Of a stretch of 64,000 nt of DNA, positions 26,751 to 35,719 are shown one piece after another. Every line of letters begins with the position of its first letter. Within the stretch, counting starts at the first letter, position 1. Source of the DNA: Sphingobium arseniciresistens (GTDB taxonomy: Bacteria; Pseudomonadota; Alphaproteobacteria; Sphingomonadales; Sphingomonadaceae); the NCBI GenBank assembly GCA_029167225.1, contig JARFNK010000016.1, positions 85,406 through 149,405 of the forward strand, read 5' to 3'. The notes beneath the pieces were generated by a model. It had not been told where the DNA came from, did not search any database, and was given only the letters and a program-made list of their open reading frames with translations. Both the position numbers and the translations under genes were made by a program.

Positions 26751-29700
26751 TCAAGGAACGCTAAACAGTTTCCCGCTTGTAACAAATACGACCATTCCTT
26801 TTGGAATACCAGTCACCTCGAGGTAGCGCAGAACCTGGGAACGGTAGTGATCGAGAGCCTCCCCGCTAGGGTTCACGTCGCTCTTCCAATCGATCACCAG
26901 TTCGGGCTTGCCATCCTCACCGATGCAGAGCGCATCAACGATCCCGAAGGTGGCAAGTTCGCAGCAATCATCCTCGATCGAGCCGTAGACCGGCAGCTCG
27001 GGCACAAGCCTGGGCCGAATTGCCGCGATCTCGGGCAGTGCCAGCGTCCTCCCCACAGTTACCGCTATCTCGTCCGCCGATAGTCCAAGCGCGGGATCGA
27101 GTCCGGGTTCGCGGCCGAGATCCCGGATCAAACCAGCGGCCCGTGCGACGAGTGCCCCGGCATCGTCCGCGGTCTCGCCAGTCAGCACTTCCTCGATCAG
27201 CTTGTGGATGACGAGACCCCGCTCCCGGCCGCCCTGGACGGCGATGGCATCGATTGCGGGGGAATCGTCATCGGCCCCAAGTACGATCTGCGGGACGGAT
27301 ACGACATCCAGTGGACCCGCAGGATCCTCATCCCGACTCGGTGCAATCCAGCGCAGCTTGTGGCTAGCCGCGACTACCGCCACCGCCTCGGCCACAAACA
27401 CCTCTCGCGTCTGTCCATTCTCCGGATCTCCGTCGATCGTCTCGAACCCAGGTGGATGCTGATCGATCTGGATGAGCGGCAGTCCATCAAGATCGAAGTC
27501 CATCAAAGCGTTCCAGCTGCTTTTCGCTGGAGCCACATCGAGCTTCGGCAGCACGAGCAGCTCGCGGGCCCGGGTTGCCGCGACATACCAAAGCCGCAGC
27601 CGCTCGCGCTCGCGCTCCGCGACCTCGGCTGCTTTTGCTTCCTCGTAACCCGCAGGCTCAACCCCGAAGATTGGCAGGAAGATGCGCCTCGTTTCGCTGT
27701 CGATGATCGGATCGCGCACGTCGTTGCCTGACGTCATCGTGTTGATCGGCACGACGATCGGCCATTCGAGGCCCTTGGAGGCGTGCATCGTGACCAGCGA
27801 TACCGCTTCCTCCTGAGCGTCAGGACGCCCCTCGGCCGACCGGACCTTGCCCTCCCATGCCGCCGTCATCACGTCCGCGAACGCCCTCAATCCTCGTACG
27901 CCATAAGGCTGCGCCAGGCTCAAGAAGAGATCGACATTGGCCAGCGGCCGCTCTGCCTGCCCGCCATGGCGCTGGAGCAGGATGGCGCGCACGCGCAGCA
28001 CGTCAACCGCCTCGGCCAGCAATTGGTGCGGCGTGGTTCCGTTGATCCCCCGACGGAGTGCCTGAAGCTTCTCGACGATGTCGCGGGCGTGGCGGTTTTC
28101 GATCGCATCTGGGTCGAGGTGGATATTGAGCTTTGGGCGTGCTGCGGGACGCTCCGGATCACGGGGCTGGTTCCAGACGAGATCGAGCAGTTGCTCCTCG
28201 GTCAAGCCAACCAGCGGCCCGCGCAGGAGTGCGATCAGTGCGAGGCTGTCGCGGCTATCGGCCAGCACTCGCGTGATCGCGACGAGATCCTGCACCTCCT
28301 GGCGGCGGTAGAAGCCTTTGCCGGCTTGGGTCGCCACAGGCACGCCGCGCTTCTCGAGCGCCTCTTCGTAACGCCACAGTTCGGTCCCGCCGGGCGCCAG
28401 CAACGCGATGTCGCCAGGTCGGCAGGGCCGTCGCTCGTCGGTCTTGCGGTCGACGATGATCTGGCTGCCGATCAGCCGGCTGCACATTTCCGCGACGGCC
28501 TCTGCTTCGCAGTCGCGCTGCGCGGCCGCTTTGGCCTTGCCGTCCTCGCCCGCGCATTGAACCGGGAGCGCTGCGACGCACAACCCCTCGCCGTGATCAG
28601 GGTGAAAGCTGTCGAGTGCGGTGAATCCCGGCTGCCCTTTCTCGACCGTCATGTGCGGCGCGAAGCGTTCGTTCACATATGCGAGGATCGCCGCGCACGA
28701 GCGGAAGTTAGTTGAGATTGACAGCAGGTCTTGGGGATTGAGTGCCCGGATCGCCTCGCGCGCCCGGATATAAGCGGCGACGTCGGCCCCGCGAAAGCGG
28801 TAGATCGCCTGCTTGGGATCGCCGACGAGGAACAGCGCACCCGGCCTAATCCGGTAGGCCGCCCAATCCTGCGGATCGGCACCGGCGATCGGGTCGCCGC
28901 ACAACCGCCAGAATATTTCCGTCTGAAGGGGATCTGTGTCCTGGAACTCGTCTACCAGCACATGGGTGTATCGTTTTGCCAATGCTTCGCGCACCACCGG
29001 ATGATCGCGCAACAAGTCGCGCGCCGCGAAGATCAGGTCGTCGAAATCGAGCAGCGCCGCCGAACGCTTATAGTCGCGGAAGTTGTCGGCGATGGGTTGG
29101 ATAGCCGCGATCAGGTCTGCCAGCACGCGTCCTGCCACGGCTTGTAGAAGCACCGTCCAACCCCGACAGCAGGCGAGGTGGAGCACTTCGGCTTGGGCGT
29201 TGAGCAGCCCACCATCCGCCTTGGACAGGCCTGCCGTCTTCGCTGCCGCCTCCCATTTGCCCTTCTTTTTGTAGGCGCTGAACGCACCCTTAGCCGTGCA
29301 GAGTGACGGGTGCGGGGTCGAAGCAAGCAGGCGAACAAGCGCCGGGGGCGCCTCGTCCTCAACCGCGAATGCGATCGCCTCGCTCATCTCCACGAAGGCC
29401 GAGGCGCCCGCTGTACTCTCCGCCTCCTGAGCAGCCGTGCCGATGACGAAGGCGCGATAGGCTTCAGCCGCCGCGCCGAAGGTCGTCACCAACGGCGAGA
29501 TCCCGCCCACATCAGGTGCCACCAGCACCCGATTGTCGCGCAGCGCTCCTGCCGCAGTTGCGATCAGTTCGCTCGCTTTCGTTGGGTTCAGGAACACGAG
29601 CTCGGCGACGAGACTCTCCTCGCCCGAGTTGAGCGTGACGCGAAGCCAGCGATCGACGGCATCGCTGAACGTCAGGTCCGCTTGCGCGGGGTCCATTAGC

Positions 29701-30125
29701 GAAGCGCCGGGATCGATGTTCGCCTCGACCGGATAGGGCTTGATGAGCCGCTGGCAGAAGCCGTGGATCGTCGAGCAGGTAATCTCGTCGATCGCGGACG
29801 CGGCTTGGTCGAGGTTCGCCCGCTGCTCGGCCGAAAGACCGCTCGGCAGGGCGATACGCAGTTCCCGGGGCACTTGCCCGTCGAGTAATTCGTCGATGAA
29901 GTCGCGGACGCGGGCGAGCAGCTCGCTCGCGGCGAGCTCGGTGAATGTGACGGCCGCAATCACTTTGGGCGCAGTGCCACCGGCGAGTAGCAACGCCAGC
30001 CGCCCAGCCATGACCGCGGTCTTTCCCGAGCCCGCCCCGGCCTCAACCAGGACGGAGCGATCGTGCGCGGTCATCGCGGCCAGGCGCGCAGCTTCGTCGC
30101 GAAGTATCGGGATCGCGATGTTCAT
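26751..30125 (-). CDS. UvrD/AddA-like helicase-nuclease
   Basis: This 1124-residue SF1 helicase has Walker A EAGAGSGKT (28-36), motif II VLVDEFQDTDPLQTEIF, motif III ALFLVGDPKQAIYRFRGAD, motif IV LSISTNFRSC and motif VI LWYVAATRARELLVLP. The C-terminus carries a RecB-family nuclease with ELVIDWKSDVNP as its central D-x-K motif. Size and domain order match AddA/RecB-type enzymes that unwind and cut DNA ends. Its start overlaps the stop of the AddB-like gene (TAATG). Host AddAB normally sits on the chromosome, so this looks like a dedicated second copy inside a defence operon. Confidence 0.9.
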   Translation of the reverse strand: MNIAIPILRDEAARLAAMTAHDRSVLVEAGAGSGKTAVMAGRLALLLAGGTAPKVIAAVTFTELAASELLARVRDFIDELLDGQVPRELRIALPSGLSAEQRANLDQAASAIDEITCSTIHGFCQRLIKPYPVEANIDPGASLMDPAQADLTFSDAVDRWLRVTLNSGEESLVAELVFLNPTKASELIATAAGALRDNRVLVAPDVGGISPLVTTFGAAAEAYRAFVIGTAAQEAESTAGASAFVEMSEAIAFAVEDEAPPALVRLLASTPHPSLCTAKGAFSAYKKKGKWEAAAKTAGLSKADGGLLNAQAEVLHLACCRGWTVLLQAVAGRVLADLIAAIQPIADNFRDYKRSAALLDFDDLIFAARDLLRDHPVVREALAKRYTHVLVDEFQDTDPLQTEIFWRLCGDPIAGADPQDWAAYRIRPGALFLVGDPKQAIYRFRGADVAAYIRAREAIRALNPQDLLSISTNFRSCAAILAYVNERFAPHMTVEKGQPGFTALDSFHPDHGEGLCVAALPVQCAGEDGKAKAAAQRDCEAEAVAEMCSRLIGSQIIVDRKTDERRPCRPGDIALLAPGGTELWRYEEALEKRGVPVATQAGKGFYRRQEVQDLVAITRVLADSRDSLALIALLRGPLVGLTEEQLLDLVWNQPRDPERPAARPKLNIHLDPDAIENRHARDIVEKLQALRRGINGTTPHQLLAEAVDVLRVRAILLQRHGGQAERPLANVDLFLSLAQPYGVRGLRAFADVMTAAWEGKVRSAEGRPDAQEEAVSLVTMHASKGLEWPIVVPINTMTSGNDVRDPIIDSETRRIFLPIFGVEPAGYEEAKAAEVAERERERLRLWYVAATRARELLVLPKLDVAPAKSSWNALMDFDLDGLPLIQIDQHPPGFETIDGDPENGQTREVFVAEAVAVVAASHKLRWIAPSRDEDPAGPLDVVSVPQIVLGADDDSPAIDAIAVQGGRERGLVIHKLIEEVLTGETADDAGALVARAAGLIRDLGREPGLDPALGLSADEIAVTVGRTLALPEIAAIRPRLVPELPVYGSIEDDCCELATFGIVDALCIGEDGKPELVIDWKSDVNPSGEALDHYRSQVLRYLEVTGIPKGMVVFVTSGKLFSVP

Positions 30126-32773
30126 TAGATCGCTTCCCAGACGAGCGCGGCATCGCCCAGTGCCTCACGTGCCGGTTCCAGTTTTCGGGGGCAGTAGCCG
30201 TTGCCGGCATTCGCCGGTAGCGCAAAGCTCAGATCGTCATAGTCACCGCCATTGTCGGGCCCGATCACGGCGCGTCCGGCGAGCAGGCTTGCGCGCGCCG
30301 CCCGGAGATGTCCGGCCAGATCCTCCATCACAGCCGCCGGTTCCTCAAGATGGCGGGCTTCCGTGTCACGAGGGTAGAGCAACGCTGCATCAATCTCGAT
30401 GCCGTCGCCAAGCAACGCCTTCACCGCATAGGCATAGAGGCAGCGCTGCAGCTCTTTCCCGCCCTGAAGGACGACCTGGTCCTTCGGCAGCTTGCCGCCC
30501 TTATAATCGAACACACGTGCCTTGGCCGCATCCCCCGAGAGGTCGAGGCGATCGATATAGCCGGATATCTGGAATCCGGTGTCGACGATCTCCACCGGCT
30601 TGGTCGTGTCCCAAGGCAATGCACCGTCGGACTTCGCTTTTTGCCCGCCAAACGGTACCTCGGTGTAGCATTTTTGATCTGATAGAGCCGGTTCAGGATG
30701 CTGAAGCGCGTTCAGCGCCGTCTGTTTGGCGTCCTCCACCGTGCGGCGCCACACGACGAGCGGCGGCACCGCTAGTTCGGCTTGCCACTGCCTGGCGACG
30801 GTTGTTGCCGCCTGCTCAATCGCGGCGACAACCTGATTCGGACGTGCGCCGGCAAGGCTCCCCTGCCCTTCCAGCAGCCGCACCGCATGATCGAGCGTCT
30901 CGTGGAGCAGGATGCCGCTTTGTCGCGCGTCCAACACGAGCGCCTCCTCCGCGCTTTCCGGTGCGCTGATCCCGAGCGCATAGCTCCAGGTGAACCCGAG
31001 CGGATTGCGCAGCAGCTTGGCGAGCGAGCTCGCCGACTGCACCCGTTGCAGTGCGGCAAGCAGCGCGGGATGATTAGCCCGGACCATTCCGTCATGGGCA
31101 GTGACAGCGGCTCGCTGCCAGTTGTTCCAGCACTCGGCTGCAGAGCGTGCCTGATCGCTGGCGCCGAAATCCGCGGGACGCGCCACCAGGCGATCGGTTT
31201 CGCTCATCGCATGCGTTGGCCGCCGATTACGGCGGATATAGCGGGCGTCTGGCTGCCCGCGCAGCAACGGGCTCTTGCCGAGCAGCCGTCCTTCGCTGTC
31301 GCGACGAGCTCGCGAGAGCACCACCTGCTCAGTCGTAGTGCAGAGGATCGTCTCGAAATCGCGACGGTCGGCAGCGGTAACTGGCAGCGGGTCGAGCTCT
31401 CCGACCGGGACGATATGATCGGACAGCAACCGATCCTCGGAAATCCGCCTTGGCCATCCGGTCGAGGTCAGGCCGAGCAGACGCACGAACTTCCGAGGCG
31501 ATGCCGCAAGCGCCGACGCCGGCATCCACGCCACCGACACGCACACCTCGCAGGCATCCTCCTGGCGTAGGCCATCGATGGTGACGTCGATCGCGGCCGC
31601 GCTGCCGGCGAGCAGGGCCTTCTTCCAGATACGTAGCGCGCCGCCTGACAGGAAGGTGCGCCCCATCTCGTCCGCATCGTTCGTCCCACCGCTGAGCTTT
31701 TCGACGATTGCCCGGAGGTCGGAGCTATGTTCGATACTATCGGGCCAGCGATCGGCTGTCAGGCCGCTCAGGAGCCGCTCCCAGGCGTCGGCTGAGGACA
31801 AAGGCGCATCGGGCGGCAGCACGCGCTGCCAACCTTCGGGAAGCATCTGGAACGGCCCCGAGCCAGCGAGCAGCGTCGCGAGCCGCCGCAGGCGCAACTG
31901 CGATAGCCCGCGCACCAGGATGTCAGCCAGCGCTGCGGCCGTCTGCCCCTCCCGGGTGGTGACCACCCGGATACTGTGAACGAAATGCAGGTCGATATTG
32001 GCGTCGGCCCTGAGCGCCATGAACTCATCGTCATAGGCGGCCGGCGCAGCCGCCGCGATCGCGATTTCGGATGGCTTGGCTGTGCCGCTGGTGATCAACT
32101 CGCGCGCCCAGCGCAGCGCCTCGATTGCCTCATGATAGCCGCTGGCAGCGCTTACTGACTTAACGTGCGGCGTGGCTGGCTCCGATCGCTCGATCTCGAC
32201 GTTCGAACCTTCCAGCCAGGCGGGGACTGAGCGCGGCCCTGCGTTCCAGCGCACCGGTAACGTCCCGGCAAGCTCGATCAGCAACTCGCGCCAGCACGGC
32301 GAAAGCTCGCTGATTCCGACGATCTCGATCTCGCCGAAGAGCACGGGAGCAAGGTGGAGACGAGCAAGCGCTTGCGAAGCGAGATCGACCGGCCGCAGCA
32401 TCGACGAAGGTAGGCGTTCCAATAGGGCCTGCTCGAGCGCGGCCATCGCTGCTAGCCGGGGATGATCACCGGCTCTCGCAGAAAGGTTGATGCCGGTGCG
32501 CCAGACCTTATGCAGGGTGTCGGCCGTGGCGCCCACCATGCCGGGTAGAAGCTTGATGGCATCCAGCTCACCGAGATCGGTATCGGGCAGCGTCTTCTGG
32601 ATCCCATCGCGTAGCGCCTCCGCGTCGATAGGCCGCGCGAAGCCGCCGGCAAGGCGGGCTGCCAGCTGCTCGAAGGACATGACTTGGACGCCATGGCGTC
32701 GGTTGCGGGCAGCAGCTAGGCGGATCTCTCGGGACGTCAGCCGCCCATGTGCTATGTACGTCTGCCTCTTCAT
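30125..32773 (-). CDS. AddB-like protein with PD-(D/E)XK nuclease
   Basis: This protein of about 882 residues resembles the AddB subunit. The N-terminal part (HGRLTSREIRLAAARNRRHG, FEQLAARLAGGFARPI) matches the degenerate helicase region, and the C-terminal part has a RecB-type nuclease (GYIDRLDLSGDAAKARVFDY, then KGGKLPKDQVVLQGGKELQR). A convincing ATP-binding Walker A motif is not seen, as expected for AddB of the alphaproteobacterial type. ATG 32773 follows GGGGCGGGG; GTG 32785 would add four residues and nearly abut the upstream stop. Together with the next gene it forms an AddAB-like end-resection complex. Confidence 0.82.
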   Translation of the reverse strand: MKRQTYIAHGRLTSREIRLAAARNRRHGVQVMSFEQLAARLAGGFARPIDAEALRDGIQKTLPDTDLGELDAIKLLPGMVGATADTLHKVWRTGINLSARAGDHPRLAAMAALEQALLERLPSSMLRPVDLASQALARLHLAPVLFGEIEIVGISELSPCWRELLIELAGTLPVRWNAGPRSVPAWLEGSNVEIERSEPATPHVKSVSAASGYHEAIEALRWARELITSGTAKPSEIAIAAAAPAAYDDEFMALRADANIDLHFVHSIRVVTTREGQTAAALADILVRGLSQLRLRRLATLLAGSGPFQMLPEGWQRVLPPDAPLSSADAWERLLSGLTADRWPDSIEHSSDLRAIVEKLSGGTNDADEMGRTFLSGGALRIWKKALLAGSAAAIDVTIDGLRQEDACEVCVSVAWMPASALAASPRKFVRLLGLTSTGWPRRISEDRLLSDHIVPVGELDPLPVTAADRRDFETILCTTTEQVVLSRARRDSEGRLLGKSPLLRGQPDARYIRRNRRPTHAMSETDRLVARPADFGASDQARSAAECWNNWQRAAVTAHDGMVRANHPALLAALQRVQSASSLAKLLRNPLGFTWSYALGISAPESAEEALVLDARQSGILLHETLDHAVRLLEGQGSLAGARPNQVVAAIEQAATTVARQWQAELAVPPLVVWRRTVEDAKQTALNALQHPEPALSDQKCYTEVPFGGQKAKSDGALPWDTTKPVEIVDTGFQISGYIDRLDLSGDAAKARVFDYKGGKLPKDQVVLQGGKELQRCLYAYAVKALLGDGIEIDAALLYPRDTEARHLEEPAAVMEDLAGHLRAARASLLAGRAVIGPDNGGDYDDLSFALPANAGNGYCPRKLEPAREALGDAALVWEAI

Positions 32774-32785
32774 GCCCCGCCCCAC

Positions 32786-35719
32786 TTAGAATGCGAACTT
32801 CGCTTGACCCTTGTTCTCGACAGGGCGCAACTTCGCGTAGGCGAAGAGGTCGGCCAACGAACCGCCCTTGTCGCGCCACCCATAGAATGTATCCTCGCCC
32901 AAAAGGACATAGTTCCACTCTGCGCCGCTGCGGTGTTCTGCGGGAAGGCCATTAATCCGGTTGCACCAAGCCACCGCAGCTTTCCGCTTGCGGAGCACGT
33001 TTGGACTCGTCAGCTGGCCCTGTGCCTTGGTTTCGATAAGGTAGATACCATTGCCCGTACGCACGAGAAAATCGGGAGAATAGAATGCGGGGAGACCGTC
33101 TTCCTTGATATAGCGTAGCCGCGCAAAGGTATGCTTTTGCTCGTTGATCTTGCAGTGGGCATCGACGCTGGCATCCCGCTCACACGTTTCCATGAAGGCG
33201 TGTTCTAGGCCGCCATTCCGCGACGGGTATGGCAGGCGAAAGTAGATTGCCTTCTCGACGGCGAGGGATGACCCCTCTCGCATCGCCAACTTCGGCACTT
33301 CGGAGAGGCGCCGGTGCGCCACCTCTGCCTCGGCAACGATCACACTTTCTTCGGCCTCAAGTATTGCCCGAGCCCATACCTTAATGAGGTGCTCCGTCAC
33401 CGGGTCGATGAGCAGGACTCTCCAATTTTCATCGGCGAGCGGATCAATGACCTGACGGAAAAGGTGGTTGCGAACAAAGGTGTCGATTCCTTCGGCCATC
33501 TCGGCCCGATTGATCTGGATGTAGGGGAACTTGTTCGCGTTGGCGAAAGCCTTGGGGCTGCTCGTAGTATCTGTCAGCGTGACGGCCTCTGCAATGCGCC
33601 GCGTAACTCGGGCGAGATAATCGTTGTAGCCCGTTGCCGTCATCACTCCGCCGTGGACGCGATAATCGCCGAAGCGAGTTTTCGCCTGCACATCTTCGGA
33701 GTGGAATTTTTCGCCTTGGCCGAGCTGGCTCTTCAGCTGATCGAGCGTGAAATTGCCAAACGCCTGTAGTTTTGCGGGTTCGATATGAGTGTCGTCCAGC
33801 TCCTCCACTTCTTCCCGGAGGATGAATGGAAGAGCGAAATCATACTCCTCGAAGCCGGGCCGCAGCCCGACCGAAATAAGATCGCCGGTCGAGCTGGTAT
33901 TCTGATCGTCCTCGTCGTCCTCTTCGGTAGCGAGGCCTTCTTGAATCAGCTCGTCATAGAACCCCTGGAAAGCCGGGTGCTCAACGATCGACAGAATGTC
34001 GATCATGTTGGAAGGGGTCTTGCCGGTGCGAATGAGTTGACGATTCTCTCGTTTGATGTCGTCAAATTCGTTACCGCGCCACATGAGGCGCAGCCCGCGC
34101 CCAATGGTCTGCTCCAGCAGGATACCGGAGCCGGACGCCCGCAGCGGTACGATCACGCAGATGTTGTTCACATCGAAGCCCTCGCGCAGCATTAGGACGC
34201 TGACGATGACCCGGGGCGACCGATGCCGATCGACGTCGAACAGGCGTTCGCGCAAAATCTTCCACTCGTCCGGTTTCAGCTCGCCCTTACGGTTGGAATC
34301 GACGCGAAGCAGCTCATCGTCAGCAAGGCCTTCGAGCGTCATAAACTCGGCGACGAGGGGGGTGACAGTCGTATCCTCGCAGACTACCAGCATTTTCGGG
34401 TGCTTGTCAGGATCGAGGCCGGCGAAATCCGCTTCGAGTTTGCGGAGTTTGGTCAGGCCGGCGCGAAGCATGATCCGCTGCCCTTCAGACAGCATCGGGT
34501 TGCCGTTTTCGTCTCGATCGGCGTTGAAGTCGAGGTCTTCATGGCTGAGCGCCCCGATTTCCGAGCGCTTGTCGAGCACGAGGGATTTCACGAGACCTGC
34601 GCGCATCGCGGTTTTCAAGTCGAAATCGACGACAATGTGCGGAAAATAGGCCTTTCGAGAATTCCTTCCAGTCCCAACCTCGTTGTAGGGCGTCGCTGAA
34701 AAATCAACCTGAACAAAGCGAGCGCCCTTCGGCTGTGAAATCAAGTTAAGGCTCTTCTGCCACTCGACCTCCGTAACTTCCCCCTCCCGCTTGAAATCGT
34801 GGATGTGGTGCGCCTCGTCGTTAAACACCATTAATGCCGGTAGGTCTTTTAAGTATGAGAGAATACCGCCACGCTCAAACCGACGGTTGAGGACGTTCAA
34901 ATCATTGCCCTGGCTCATGCCAGGCATCAGCGGAAAAATGCTCTGCACCACGGCCTTGGGATCGACAGTATCTCCGGGGGCGACGATCTCATCGTCTTCG
35001 AGTGGCTCGCCTTCTTCTGAAAGGACGTGCCAGTTAGAAATGGCGATGATCCCGCCGGCTGTCGTTTTGCGGCCGATCTCTTCTTTAGGGCAGACTGCAC
35101 CTTGGACGAAGCGAAACACCTCATCCCGATAGGCGTCAGGAATGAACAGTTCTTGGAATATCGCTAGATCGGAAATCGAGAAGTCGCGCTTGCCGTGGCG
35201 CTCTTTGCCCATGAATGCATCCAATAGGCGATCATAGACGATGAGGCCGGGGACCACGATAAGGAAATTTTTTGTGTAGCGCTCGCTTTCCGGCGCGCGG
35301 TTTGCGTTTAACACTTGCCAGACCAAGAGGGCTTGCAGCACCCACGTTTTGCCGGTGCCGGTCGCCATTTTCAGGCAGTATTTGGGATAGCCATTTTTCG
35401 GCGCGCGAATGATTTCAGAATCGCGCGTGCTTGCCAACAAAACGTCGGGGGCCGCCCTCTGGTAGAGGTCCTGCAACGTCGCAATGCCCAGTACCTCGTG
35501 GGCATAAATTACATTGAGTAGTGCCTGCCGCTGCCCAGGATGGAAGTTGAACTGCCTGGAGTCCTGAAACTCCGCTTGAAACCACCATTTCAGTAGCTCG
35601 GCCGTCGTCTCCGAAACCAGGTCAAGGATCGGCGCCGTTCCCGCTTCTAGGCCGGCTGAGAGCTCTTCAACCTTGGCGGTTAAACCGCTGGCAAGAGTAA
35701 GTTCGTTGATGCCCGCCAT
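32786..35719 (-). CDS. Type III restriction Res-like helicase-endonuclease
   Basis: This 977-residue SF2 helicase has Walker A MATGTGKTWVLQALL, motif II MVFNDEAHHIHDF, motif III VDFSATPYNE and motif VI EQTIGRGLRLMWRG. The C-terminal PD-(D/E)XK nuclease shows FYSPDFLVRTGNGIYLIETK. This is the architecture of Res subunits of type III restriction systems. ATG 35719 overlaps the TGA of the methyltransferase gene (TGATG); GTG 35722 is an alternative. The adjacent Mod gene supports a functional pair that cuts DNA lacking the cognate adenine methylation. Confidence 0.9.
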   Translation of the reverse strand: MAGINELTLASGLTAKVEELSAGLEAGTAPILDLVSETTAELLKWWFQAEFQDSRQFNFHPGQRQALLNVIYAHEVLGIATLQDLYQRAAPDVLLASTRDSEIIRAPKNGYPKYCLKMATGTGKTWVLQALLVWQVLNANRAPESERYTKNFLIVVPGLIVYDRLLDAFMGKERHGKRDFSISDLAIFQELFIPDAYRDEVFRFVQGAVCPKEEIGRKTTAGGIIAISNWHVLSEEGEPLEDDEIVAPGDTVDPKAVVQSIFPLMPGMSQGNDLNVLNRRFERGGILSYLKDLPALMVFNDEAHHIHDFKREGEVTEVEWQKSLNLISQPKGARFVQVDFSATPYNEVGTGRNSRKAYFPHIVVDFDLKTAMRAGLVKSLVLDKRSEIGALSHEDLDFNADRDENGNPMLSEGQRIMLRAGLTKLRKLEADFAGLDPDKHPKMLVVCEDTTVTPLVAEFMTLEGLADDELLRVDSNRKGELKPDEWKILRERLFDVDRHRSPRVIVSVLMLREGFDVNNICVIVPLRASGSGILLEQTIGRGLRLMWRGNEFDDIKRENRQLIRTGKTPSNMIDILSIVEHPAFQGFYDELIQEGLATEEDDEDDQNTSSTGDLISVGLRPGFEEYDFALPFILREEVEELDDTHIEPAKLQAFGNFTLDQLKSQLGQGEKFHSEDVQAKTRFGDYRVHGGVMTATGYNDYLARVTRRIAEAVTLTDTTSSPKAFANANKFPYIQINRAEMAEGIDTFVRNHLFRQVIDPLADENWRVLLIDPVTEHLIKVWARAILEAEESVIVAEAEVAHRRLSEVPKLAMREGSSLAVEKAIYFRLPYPSRNGGLEHAFMETCERDASVDAHCKINEQKHTFARLRYIKEDGLPAFYSPDFLVRTGNGIYLIETKAQGQLTSPNVLRKRKAAVAWCNRINGLPAEHRSGAEWNYVLLGEDTFYGWRDKGGSLADLFAYAKLRPVENKGQAKFAF

